From: Tricholoma matsutake
Lineage: Eukaryota > Basidiomycota > Agaricomycetes > Agaricales > Tricholomataceae
DNA: 64,000 bases
Assembly (NCBI GenBank): GCA_026075535.2
Contig: AP026538.1
Span: forward strand, 9,052,001-9,116,000
Reading direction: 5' to 3'
The translations under genes were made by a program, and so were the position numbers. Of this stretch, positions 48,514-58,380 are shown piece by piece; positions within the stretch are counted from its first letter, which is position 1, and each line of letters opens with the position of its first letter. Below the pieces are notes generated by a model. That model did not search any database, had not been told where the DNA came from, and saw only the letters and a list, made by a program, of their open reading frames with translations.

Positions 48514-49327
48514 TAGGGATCTGCATGGGTTTAGCAACCCACACAGGTTTGCAGGTATGGGTCCTGTGGGTACGGGTACGGGTAAGCAACTTGGTACCTG
48601 CAACCTGTCACCTACCTGCCACTAATGGAGGTCTCACTAGCACTACTAGTAGTAAACTATTAAATAATGATTAATATGACTTAAATTTGGGGATTGCCCA
48701 ACCAAGAACATTGGAAATGGGGGTTTATATATCCCCTCCAATGTGCACAGACCATTTGGCCTTGTGTGCACACAAACATGCATCCATGACATTGTTGATC
48801 ACTGATTGTTTATATGTTTACACATGTTTGTACACTCACTTGCTTGCACTACAATGATGACAGGGATGGAATGGCAAATGATGAACAGTAAGACCATGAC
48901 AACGGCTACCACCACAGCACCGAGAACCACCACTGCGAGCACCTGCTTGCAGGGTGGGAATGGGTGCCACTTCAAAACAGCAAGATAACAGCAATGCTGC
49001 CACCAGGCCAAACGGAATGATGGGACTGCGATAGAACAATGAGAAGACTGGAGATGTGGGGAAAACAATGAGGAGGCAAAGCAAACAAAAAAAAAAGGCC
49101 CAAGAGACATCATTGGATGTCTCTTGGGCCATTGATAAGTGTTTTTTTTACTCTTGTTTCATTATTTTCCTGCTAACAATCTTTTTAGGTACTAGCTAAA
49201 ATACTACTACTACTACTACTACTACTACTACAATGACAATGACAGGATAATGATGCCAACCAGCACCTGCCACCACCATTGTGAGCCCCTGCTCACAAGG
49301 TGGATCGCGGGTGCTCTACAACAAACC
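48514..49327. mobile_element. Nested partial DNA element, GGGTACGGGT type
   Basis: Starts TAGGGATCTGCATGGGTTTA, the same end as the element at 857, followed by ggtacc/gggta motifs to 48,620. 48,940-49,325 aligns with 1,370-1,727. It contains two GCGAGC-type dyads (48,931-48,950 and 49,281-49,300), the perfect hairpin 49,097-49,130 and a (tac)n microsatellite at about 49,202-49,232. No right-hand GGTACC array is present, so the right end is lost. Confidence 0.65.
49097..49130. repeat. Perfect 34-nt hairpin, 15 bp stem
   Basis: GGCCCAAGAGACATC, loop ATTG, then GATGTCTCTTGGGCC. Related but imperfect dyads occur at 8,916-8,948, 43,877-43,905, 46,367-46,399 and 58,301-58,331, each followed by a T-rich tract beginning ataag or close to it. 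Confidence 0.9.
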
Positions 49328-50150
49328 TAGTGTTGTAAGGTTTGGTCCAGTCCAGTTTTCGACCTCTAAGAGGGTTAACCAGGACCGTAACCGGTTTCAA
49401 CTGGTTTTCGACTCTAAATAAATTGTAGTATATATGGTGTTTAAGGGTCCAGTTCGGTCTAGTTTTTTGACCCCAATGGGGGTCAACCATGGACCGGAAC
49501 CAGTCCAAACTGATGCCTAAAGTAGCAAGACTGCAACCAAACCAAATAGGCTAAATTATATTACATAGTAAATAAAACTAATTCTATTTACACCCTGCCA
49601 GCAGTTGCTCACAGCGGTGTTGCTAAAAGACTGAAAGAAAAAGAATGAGATAATAAAAATAGCCCCACTGTCTTACTTTTGTAGCAAGGGTGGGGGTCGT
49701 TGTCCTGTGCCATTGAAACCCCCTGCGATGAGGCATGGACATCTTTTTCAGCAAATTTCTATCAAATATCATGAAAAATAACAGTAACAAATGCAGGGGT
49801 GCTTTTTGATGACATATCATGGGAAAAACCTGCGAGTCATGGTGACATAACTGGCAGGTTTACCCCTCACGATGAGATGCAAACATCTTTTTCAGTAATT
49901 TTTTCTCAAATATCATAAAAAATAACAGTAAAAATGCAGGGGTACTTTTTAATCAGGGAAAACCCACACCTCATGGTGACATGACTTGTGGGTTTACCCC
50001 CCGTGATGAGGTGTGGACATTGAACCATGTACAATTACTGTAACATATATAAACCCCACCAATTCTCATGACATCTCCCCTCATAGTTAGTCTCTTGTAT
50101 ATAATATGTACATTAGTTCATATGTAGTGCAAAAGACCAGTTGTAACCAA
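49328..50150. mobile_element. Nested partial DNA element, GGTCC type
   Basis: Starts TAGTGTTGTAAGGTTTGGTC and is followed by ggtccag arrays to 49,550. It then resembles the 42,962 element, including the segment near 50,100 that precedes its right-hand array (atatgtagtgcaaaagaccag). A proper right terminus is missing. Confidence 0.55.
49727..50020. repeat. Tandem duplication of about 135-144 bp
   Basis: Units 49,727-49,870 and 49,871-50,003 share gatgag, acatctttttcag and a tail with ggtttacccc. A third partial unit begins at 50,004. Confidence 0.8.
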
Positions 50151-50204
50151 TGAATCTATAGGGGGTTTGCTTAAGCAAGACCACTGCTGCTTGCAGGGTG
50201 GTCA

Positions 50205-50556
50205 GGAGGGTGGGGACAATGACAAGAGGGAGGTGGGGACAATGACAAGAGGGAGGTGGGGACAATGACAAGAGGGAGGGGGACAACAATGAGTGGGAGG
50301 GGACCATGAAGAGAGAAGGGACCATGACGACAAAGAGAGGAAGAGGGGAATGACAATGAGAGGGGGGATGACAAGAGAGGGGAACAACAATGAGAGGGGG
50401 GATGACAAGAGAAGGGAACAACAATGAGAGGGGTGATGGTGACAATGAGAGGGGGGACAACAACAAGAGGGGGGACAACAATGAGAGGGGGGACAACAAT
50501 GAGAGGGGGGACAACAATGAGAGGGGGGACAACAATGAGAGGGGGGACAACAACCA
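50205..50556. repeat. G-rich minisatellite
   Basis: Two registers: three copies of a 24 bp unit (gacaatgacaagagggaggtgggg) at about 50,215-50,285, and about six copies of an 18 bp unit (aatgagaggggggacaac) at about 50,430-50,556, with diverged units between. Runs of six G at regular spacing could form G-quadruplexes. The long Pro/Cys/His frames on the other strand are by-products of the repeat. Confidence 0.85.
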
Positions 50557-51599
50557 ACCAACTGTTATGCCCAGATCCTCGACCACCAGAGAACATCGAT
50601 AACAGCAACAAATGACCTTTATTATTGTTCTTTATCATCATTTGAACCCTAGGTATTTTCTTTTGTATTCATCTGTCTTGTGTCTTTCATCTCGATCTGA
50701 GGTAGCATTTCAGGCTGACTAGTGTACAATGTACAATTGATTGGCTGGTAGGGAACACATAAAGAGTGTGATGTGTGGGTCAGCGAATGCAGCAAATGGG
50801 GATGGGGGACAGTGACAATGGCTGAAAAAAATACACTAGGTGACAATGACAGGAACCATGGGGAAGACGAGCATGGCACCAGGGACAATGGGAACAATGG
50901 GGAGCATGAGGGAGACAGGATGGGGCAGGGACACCACCAATGGATGACAACAATGATGCATAGAAGTCTATCATTGTTTGGGGCCTAGGTGATTGTTTTT
51001 TTCTTTTGTGTTTTTATTTATTACTAACTAATAGTTTTCTCTTTGTTTTTATGTTGTACCTATGCTACCCCCAACCCTGGCACCCCACCCAACACAGTGT
51101 AGGATGTGCACCATCCCCCAGCACCTCCCACCATTGCTGCGAGCAACTGCTCACAGGGTGGATGGAGCTAGTGGTCCCACAATGATGGCAAATACCAACA
51201 GCAATGGCATCAATGGCTACGGCTATGTCAATGCCAGCACCCAAAGCCAGCACTGATAATGACACAAAGAACGACAGCACCTGACCCCATGCCAACACCA
51301 ACACCAATGTCGATGGGGTACTGCTGATAGGTCCACTATGGCAGCAGAGCTCTGAAATCAAGAAATCACACTCGGACACCTCCTTCCCAAAGTCCTATGA
51401 TTTCGTGAATGCCTATGAATGCCTACGAACGCACAAAACAATGAAATGACACTTCAAAACATTTCGAAAGACTTCAAACCATTTCAAATGACTTTGGCCA
51501 CTGTATTCCTATTGTACAGAACCTTGAACACATGCTCCCACCATTACACACACTAATGCATCACGTTCCTGCCACCACAAACATGAAGAAACACAATGG

Positions 51600-52320
51600 C
51601 TAGCAACTTAGTGCACATCGAGGCACTTTTCGACATATTCATGATTTATTGGAACCACAAGACAAGGAGATTTGATATATCATGTATATGGCATGTTTCT
51701 TTCTTATCATTTTCTCATTTACTTTGTGATTTCAACACCTTGTTCACTGCCTCACGTTTACCACATGTTTTGCCTCATGGCCTTTTACCTTTTTAGTACT
51801 ATCTTTCTAAAACATATATAGTTTGGTGTATTTACTGTCGATACAACAAGAAATCGTCTTCTCACATCACCTATCATCTGACTTAAGGGTAAAACTCTTG
51901 AGTTTTAGCTCAGTCTTCATCCAAACTCACTCAAGTATTCTGCAAACTATGTTGTTTCACCACATAGTTTCTCAAAACTCTTGTCACATTGTCTACCTAC
52001 CGTGTCATCATCTCTTACCTCACTTTCAACTATCATCACCATCTCCCAAACTCGTGAAACCATTTCGGAGATTCTCAAACTTCTCCACATTGCTGCTAAA
52101 CTCTTTCATATCATTTTGGAACACTTTGTAGTGTTTTGCGTTACTTCAGACGGCTTCGCAGAACTTTGAACAGCCTAATACTGCTTTGCAACATCTTACA
52201 GTACACTTACCGGCCTTTGGATAGCACAGTGATATTCAGTACTACCTTGCAACCTTTCTCTGACTCGTGTTATATCTCCTAAGAACAGTTTAGTTGGTTT
52301 TGGTTGAGTTTCTGGGTTGA
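51600..52320. repeat. Dispersed repeat, direct copy at 56,440-57,120
   Basis: The segment from gacatattcatgatttattgg through cctttttagtactat to ctctgactcgtgttatat aligns collinearly with 56,440-57,120 at moderate identity over about 700 bases. Both copies lie inside 8 bp-TSD elements. No coding frame is conserved between them. Confidence 0.7.
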
Positions 52321-52809
52321 GCATCATCACTGCAACCATGCAACACCCAGCACCCAGCGACAGCAGCAACCACCACCACAGCCACTACAGCACCCTGAAC
52401 CACTGCTGCGAGCAACTTCTCATGGGGTGGAAGTGGGGAGCATCAGGGAGGGGAGGAGATTGAATGGAGGGGATTGAACAGCAGGGAGGGGACCAAACAA
52501 AAGGGATGACACACAGATTTTATTTTATTCTACCATCTCCTTTGTTAGTGTTATGTTCTATATGGTATACTGATACTACCACACATATGTTTGTGATATG
52601 TATTCCTCAAATTATCAAGTGCTGGAGTCCTGTATGCAAATATTCATTTTTACATACAAAAGCCATGGCCTGGGCCAAGCCAAGCCAGAGCCAAGCCATG
52701 AGTGGTGGCTTTGGCCTGGCCTGAGGTTTGAGGAAGCCAAAGCCGCCTCAGGCCAGGACAAAGCCAGGGCTTTCAGGCCAAGCCAGGCCGGAACAGCACT
52801 AAACTCACT

Positions 52810-54077
52810 GCATTTGTTCAAAAATGATAGTGAAATCAATCCACTCCTCAACTGCAGATTGAACCAATGTTGATGCTGAGGCAGAGGCCAATCCTGATGC
52901 TGATGCTGATGCCAATGCCAATGCATGAGTAGCATACATATCCATTACCTTTACATCTGCTAGCCTTAGCAATTCTGCTGCAGCCACTTCATCTTCCCAT
53001 CTTTCAACTGCCTGTTGGCCAAATGTTGCCATCAGTTCCATGTGGTGTTTGCTGAGTTGTGTGGAGATCTCAAGGGCTTCTCAATATTTTGAGCACAGTG
53101 TAACTGGCATGCCAAGCATTTTCTTGTGATTCAAATCTGTAGCATGATTATCAAGCATTTTTGCCTGATGTGGCAAGTCACTGTTCTGACTGTTTGGAAA
53201 TGGAATTCAGCAATGACCACAGAGACTCAAGTATTTCTCCTGCTACAATGCCAGACCCTGGAATAAAAGCTGGAGCATAGCAGAAAACGCAATCACCCTT
53301 GTGGTTATGAACATGGAAAAGCCCAATGATGGCAGCTTGGAGGAACTGCTTGTATTCAGCCTGATTCAGGGCCATCCCAGCACCATCCCATAGCCATATA
53401 TCAGTATTGGAGTTTTTCTGCTGAACATGGTCAGCTTTGAAATTGCCATCAGCCACAAATATGCATTCAAAAACAAATCTGAGTGCCATCATATAATTTT
53501 AGATGTGACCTGGAAAAATTCAGGTATTTAGTCACCCACCAATTCACATTGTCCTTTCAATTTCTGGTATATTTATGCCTACTTGAGAACAGGCTAGATA
53601 GAAATTGGCAAGTGATCTTGGTTCTGGATTAATGGATCTTTTTGATTATGTCCATACCCCACCCACTTCAATCTTTTCATCCAATGCCATAAGCAGGACA
53701 TGCACCAAAGCTCATGATAGAGATTGACCACTTTGGTGGGCCTCATTGGTGATGTTATGCACTGAATCAGCTGGTAAAACTGATAGGCCAATGCCTTTAA
53801 TTCCAGATTACAGAGCCAAAAATGGTCTAGGACCTGCATTTTGGTGAAGCTTGTGGGTAGTAAGTGACTGGTTACTAGGTCCAAGGGAATTTGGTGTTCC
53901 CCCAGACAGCAGCAAGCAACCATTGCTAACTGATGTATTCCATTTGTATGCACCACATAGATATAACTATTGCTCAAGGCATCAGCAGTTGGCAGTGTGG
54001 TGGTCAGCTCAGCATTGGTCCTCAGGCTTTGTTCTGCTGTCTGATTCCCTTGCATGCTATTAGGGTTAGGCAAATAT
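52810..54077 (-). pseudogene. KDZ-type transposase pseudogene
   Basis: Minus-strand blocks match the KDZ transposase family in order. 54,073-53,594: VVHTNGIHQLAMVACCC, then TKMQVLDHFWLCNLELKALA, TKVVNLYHELW. 53,492-53,178: VADGNFKADHVQQKN, then GLFHVHNHKGDCVFCYAPAF and GEILESLWSLLNSISKQ. 53,160-52,810: LDNHATDLNHKKMLGM, with a frameshift before it and TGA at 53,081-53,083. The FKADH and GLFHVHNH blocks are only about 40 residues apart. Family members have a much longer catalytic stretch between them, so the core is deleted. KDZ enzymes are cut-and-paste transposases common in basidiomycetes. The locus is interrupted at 54,086 and at 52,801 by two younger insertions. Confidence 0.75.
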
Positions 54078-54963
54078 GTTCAAACTAGTGTTTGAAGGTC
54101 CAGTGCATAGGACCAGAAAAAAAGACCAAAATAAAACTCAACTGGACCATTGAGGACTGGACTGGTGGTCTATTTATAGACTGGTCTTTTTTGGTCCAGT
54201 TGCCAGTCTTTCATTTTAAAAAATGTAGTAGGACTGATGAAAAATAGAGCTGATTCTAATTGTTTTTTGTGGGAGTGTAGGTTGGACTATACTCCCACAC
54301 ATATTTACATCATTTTTGGTCTGGATCATCAAAAACAGTTAAGAATTGGTTAAGATATGACCAAAAACATTTTAGTACAAGGATTTTGTTGCATCAGAAC
54401 AACTTTGATTGCATTTCTTATTACCTGAGCTATAAAAATTTTGTGTACAGCTAGATGACATCATAAGAATAACAGTAACACACCTAACCATCTGTACCAT
54501 GTGATTTTATTCATTTAACAGCCCCAATGAGTTGCAACTACACACTACAAACTACAAACTACTTGAGCTAGTGGGCCACTACCTCCATATGGCATGTGGC
54601 ATGTCCAAGTTCTTTCCTTTCAAGTTTTCTTTTTTCATTCCTAGTTTAAACTTTATACTTGTATGTATACAGCTGTTATCACATTCTCTGTAGGGGTCAA
54701 GGATATGTCAGCAGACTCATAGACCAATGAGCTGCCTGTGTGTGTTATCACATGTGCTGTCAAATGGGCACCTGCAAAATATATCACCCCATGCAATGAG
54801 TACTACCTGCATACCCCATCAATGTCAATCTCTAAAATGGGGTCAAAGGAATGTAAGCCTTGCCACAGCTCAATCGCAAGCAATGCTGGATGGTGTAGGA
54901 AGATAAATCACTGAACCAGAGAATGCTCACATTGTGGACAGCTGGTTAATAATGTTGACACAA

Positions 54964-55400
54964 TTATTTATATATTGTTGGACAGTGTGACCTGCAGGCA
55001 CATCTCCTTGTCACAATCTCACCAGAATCTGTTGTCCATATATGTTTGTTGATGGTGTGCCTGCTCTGGCAACAATGTGTTGATCTAGTGACAGTGTGCG
55101 AGCATGTGAGCAAATGATCCATGATAGCATGAATGCTGGTGTACTGTCCAAATGCAAATTCTCTGGCTGTCCTTGCCAGGTGTTGTCTCAGGTAGTCTTG
55201 TATCTGTTCCAAGGAATATGTGTTTGATCCTTCCCAAGCGCTTACATGGGAGTTGAATGATTCAAGCAAAGGTCTAGTAAGTTGCTGTGCATATCTTTCA
55301 AAGAAGGCACCCTGGAGCCTTGGACCAAAAATGACACAGGGGATGGCATGGTGGAAAGTATTGACCTATCAAATAGATACCTGACACCAGCTACAGGGGT
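54964..55400 (-). pseudogene. Unrecognised gene fragment inside the 54,086 element
   Basis: A minus-strand frame with coding texture (LLESFNSHVSAWEGSNTYSL, then HLARTAREFAFGQY) ends at 54,964 in a Cys-containing stretch CACRSHC. In another frame just upstream, about 55,270-55,400 reads FFERYAQQL-like sequence that appears continuous with it. I do not recognise the family. It may be captured host sequence or the rest of a lost transposase. Confidence 0.35.
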
Positions 55401-55570
55401 GAGAGGAATGAGAGAGAGACTTACAGTTCTTACAAGGCATTGATCCAAAAGGCATCCTACACGGCTTTGCACAAGGCGACATAACATGCTCATACACACA
55501 CTGAAGACAACCAAGTCCAGTACTTCTCAACACACAGAGAGAGTGAGGGCCCCACAGGTGCATATAAGCT

Positions 55571-55783
55571 GTGATCACACAGGAGACTACAGAGATTGAT
55601 CAGACAACACACAGATACAAGGATTGTGAGCCACAGATGTTTTGGGAAGGGGATATAGTACAAGCACAAGTGTCTTTTGTGGCAATTCAAGTCAGGGGAG
55701 AGAAGTGCAAAATGTCAAATGTTCTACACTCCCTTGCACTACTGGAAGGTCACTCTGCAAACGTAGGCTCCATCATTCACTAA
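55571..55783 (+). pseudogene. Fragment of the 'VGDIV' family
   Basis: A short frame contains EGDIVQAQVSFVAIQV, KCKMSNVLHSLALLEG, the same conserved block as VGDIVKAKLSFLAVPL, FKM, LTLLDG in the gene at 10,922-12,319. Only this block is preserved, suggesting a fragment carried by the DNA element. Confidence 0.55.
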
Positions 55784-56124
55784 AATCATCATCAGATTTC
55801 ATACAATTTACAGATCAATCAGGGACATGCTCAAGAAATGTATGAGCTTGCACCAAAAGCTGGGCTTGGATCCATCAAGCAAGGGTATGGTATGGACACA
55901 ACTTGAAGGACAATGAATGCAAGCAAAAAGAGAGAGACAATAATAGTAGACACCAAGCCCATAAATTGAATGTAGGAGAGCACACCAAGTACCCACACAC
56001 CCAAAAATACACAAAGTGATGGATACACAAAGTGAAGGTAGATGGAAAGATGAGAGGGGTAAGCTCAAGAACCAACCAAAAACCACACCACCAAAAAACA
56101 GGTCCATGCAAGCAATTGGGAAAT

Positions 56125-56365
56125 ACTATTGATAGGTCCACCTTGTCATTCAAGCTCAGAGAACACATCTACAATCATTGCCAAAGCTCTATGAGTCTCT
56201 ACAGACCTCTATGAAGCTCTACAAACCCATATGAACCCCTCTGAAGTTCTATGAACATGTACAAACCTCTACAAAGTCACAAAAATGCTTTGAAATTCCT
56301 TGCAACACTTCAAAATTCTTTGTATACCTTTGGCTGCCATAATACAATTCTCCCAACCTTTGGAC
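56125..56365. repeat. Inverted copy of 44,450-44,690
   Basis: Matches in inverse orientation, including cctctacaaagtcac and ggctgccataatacaatt. Confidence 0.65.
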
Positions 56366-56439
56366 ACACATTCCACACTTGCTACACATTGCCACATCGC
56401 ATGCTGAGCACACCAGACATGAGGAGACAAGACATTTTG

Positions 56440-57120
56440 CTTTTTAGGACACATTGCAGTGTTTTTGACATTTCCATGATATATTGGAACAATAGGACAA
56501 GTACCTTTGATATATTATGCTTCTACACATTTCCCCTCACATCATTTCTCATTTATTTTGTGATTTGGGTACTTCTTTATTGTCTTATACCTTGCCTCAT
56601 GGGAGCCTCATGGCCTTATTTCCTTTTTAGTACTATTTCCCCAAAACTTATAGTCTTGTACTACTATACAACAAAAAAAAGGAATATATTGTTGCATCAG
56701 TCCCTCATATATTGTATTAGTCTGACTCAGGAGTTTCCCTCTTGAGTTCCAGCACCTCGTCTTAGCTCTAAAGTTCTGCAAATCATTGTGAACTTCTTCA
56801 AAATTCATTGTACTGTCTCTAAACTCTCTCCTATTCTCAATCATCTCTTGTCCCCTTTGACTCCCATTGCCCTTTTGTACTATCCATACCCTATTCTCAT
56901 CACTATCCTCAAAAATATTTGAAACAACTTTGTACACACTCAAAATTCTTCAAACTTCTTCACAAGCTTTTGCAGTACTTTGTACAGCATCACATCACAT
57001 CGCATTCATGTTCATTGCTGACAGCAATATTTAGTACCACCTCGCACCCTTCCTCTGACTCATGTTATATCATTTGAAGCCATTTTATAGGTTTTGTTTG
57101 GGTTTCCAGGTCGAGTATCA
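56440..57120. repeat. Direct copy of 51,600-52,320
   Basis: Collinear moderate-identity copy of the dispersed repeat, from ttgacatttccatgatatattgg to the segment after ctctgactcatgttatat. Confidence 0.7.
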
Positions 57121-57719
57121 TCACCATTCCAGAGTTCAGAATTGAAAAGTTCAACAATGGACACAACATTAGTATGTGCATGGGAAAATTGAAACACTGA
57201 AAAGCCCACTCTAAATCAGATTGGAAAAATCCAGCAAATTACCTCATTCTCAATACTGAGAACTCAGGAACAAACTACAAACTTGAATGCATGTCCTTTC
57301 AGTTTTGGCCATATCTCAGTTGAATTTGCTTAAAAGTTAGACCAATCAATGGGTAATTACAATATCTATCTGTCTATATAATATAAAGAAGGTACTGGTC
57401 CTAATTGTTGAGATACATATAGGTTATTTGGTATGATAAATTTTATGACAAAAGACCAGTCCAAACCACTCTTTTTTTGGTCCCCCAATATCTGGGTCAG
57501 TCCCTGGTTGCAGTCCATGATTGTCCCTTGTGGGGATCAAAAAACTGGACTGAACTGGACCTTAAAACACTAGTTCAAACCCACAGATATCTTCATCAGC
57601 ATGTTCAACTTCACATTGTCTTCATGCTAGTTACTTTAGGAATGCAGAAAAGATGACCAGACTGGGGATTAAACCCAGGCCCTCCTGGGAGTACTTTACA
57701 CTCCCCCACCTATTCTGGT

Positions 57720-57930
57720 TGGGTTCTGGTTTGTCTGGCCGGAATTTCTGGAATTTCTGGAATCTGGTGGAATTTTTTTTGTATGTAGTTTTCCCTATGC
57801 AGCACAATTCCAGTTGGACTAAGGATCCAATTTACACCTGGAATCCCCAGAATCTGACCGGACTCATCACAACTGGACTAACTGGAATGCATGGACTAAC
57901 CAGAATAACTGGAATGCACGTGCTTTCCCA
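57720..57930. repeat. Ctggaatt motif island
   Basis: Arrays of tctggaatt and its complement in both orientations (57,745-57,775 and 57,835-57,915), again with the texture of subterminal repeats but with a different motif. No termini or target duplication could be defined. Confidence 0.5.
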
Positions 57931-57949
57931 AATAAAAGTTTCACATACA

Positions 57950-58028
57950 GTAAGAATTGAACACTCGACCTTGGGTCTACATGGGTTTACACACATAACA
58001 ACACACTTAACCACTGATCTACCAAGTC
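57950..58028 (-). other. tRNA-like (SINE-type) promoter boxes
   Basis: On the minus strand TAGATCAGTGG fits an A box and GTTCAATTC fits a B box, spaced about 45 bases apart, somewhat longer than in a normal tRNA gene. I cannot fold a proper acceptor stem. It is more likely tRNA-derived than a working tRNA. A second B-box-like GGTTTAATCC lies at about 57,669-57,680. Confidence 0.3.
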
Positions 58029-58380
58029 TTTATTCCTATGTACATTTAATACCATTATTACCCTTTAATACCTTTATTACCCAATTAAGGGCATACACAT
58101 AGCCACATGCATTGCATGACATGTGACATGTGACTGCCAGCTCACAACCACCACCACCATCGTCAACGCCGCGGCGGTGGTGGTGCCTCCTCCTCCTCTC
58201 CACTCTACCACCACCACTGCATGCACACCCACCACCAGCACTCCCACGCCCACTCCCACCATCACCACCACCCTCAAATGAGCTGACTGGACGGAACATG
58301 GGCCCAAATGATGGCAACTGTTGTTTGGGCCATGGATAAGTTTTTCTTTTTTTTCTTTTTTTGCTTTTTGTTTTATCAAT
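58029..58380. other. Low-complexity region with one hairpin
   Basis: Runs of cca/tgg triplets (58,145-58,275) produce spurious frames on both strands. The dyad ggcccaaa...tttgggcc lies at 58,301-58,331, followed by a T-rich tract up to the element end at 58,381. Confidence 0.5.

Larger units (their letters stand above)
48381..52801. mobile_element. Composite non-autonomous DNA element with 8 bp TSD AACTCACT
   Basis: 4,421 bp. Inverted termini TAGTGCTGTGCTTGGCCC and (inward) TAGTGCTGTTCCGGCCTGG, with perfect duplication AACTCACT at 48,373-48,380 and 52,802-52,809. Arrays of aagcc/ggctt lie inside both ends (48,395-48,480 and 52,670-52,790). Other elements are nested within: 48,514-49,327 and 49,328-50,150, plus tandem arrays. 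The insertion split a KDZ-type gene in an intron. Confidence 0.85.
54086..57572. mobile_element. Non-autonomous DNA element with 8 bp TSD GTTCAAAC
   Basis: 3,487 bp. Inverted termini TAGTGTTTGAAGGTCCAGT and (inward) TAGTGTTTTAAGGTCCAGT, with perfect duplication GTTCAAAC at 54,078-54,085 and 57,573-57,580. Subterminal ggtcc/agtcc arrays occupy 54,100-54,230 and 57,440-57,565. First and last few hundred bases are homologous to 58,381-59,109. The interior holds gene-fragment cargo (54,964-55,783) and dispersed repeats. Confidence 0.87.

Noticed and set aside
50113..50641. Several frames of 119-157 residues rich in Pro, Cys, His, Ser and Leu
   Set aside because: They are translations of the G-rich minisatellite in different frames and have no independent coding evidence.
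58036..58379. Gly/Val-rich and Pro-rich frames
   Set aside because: By-products of cca/tgg triplet runs.
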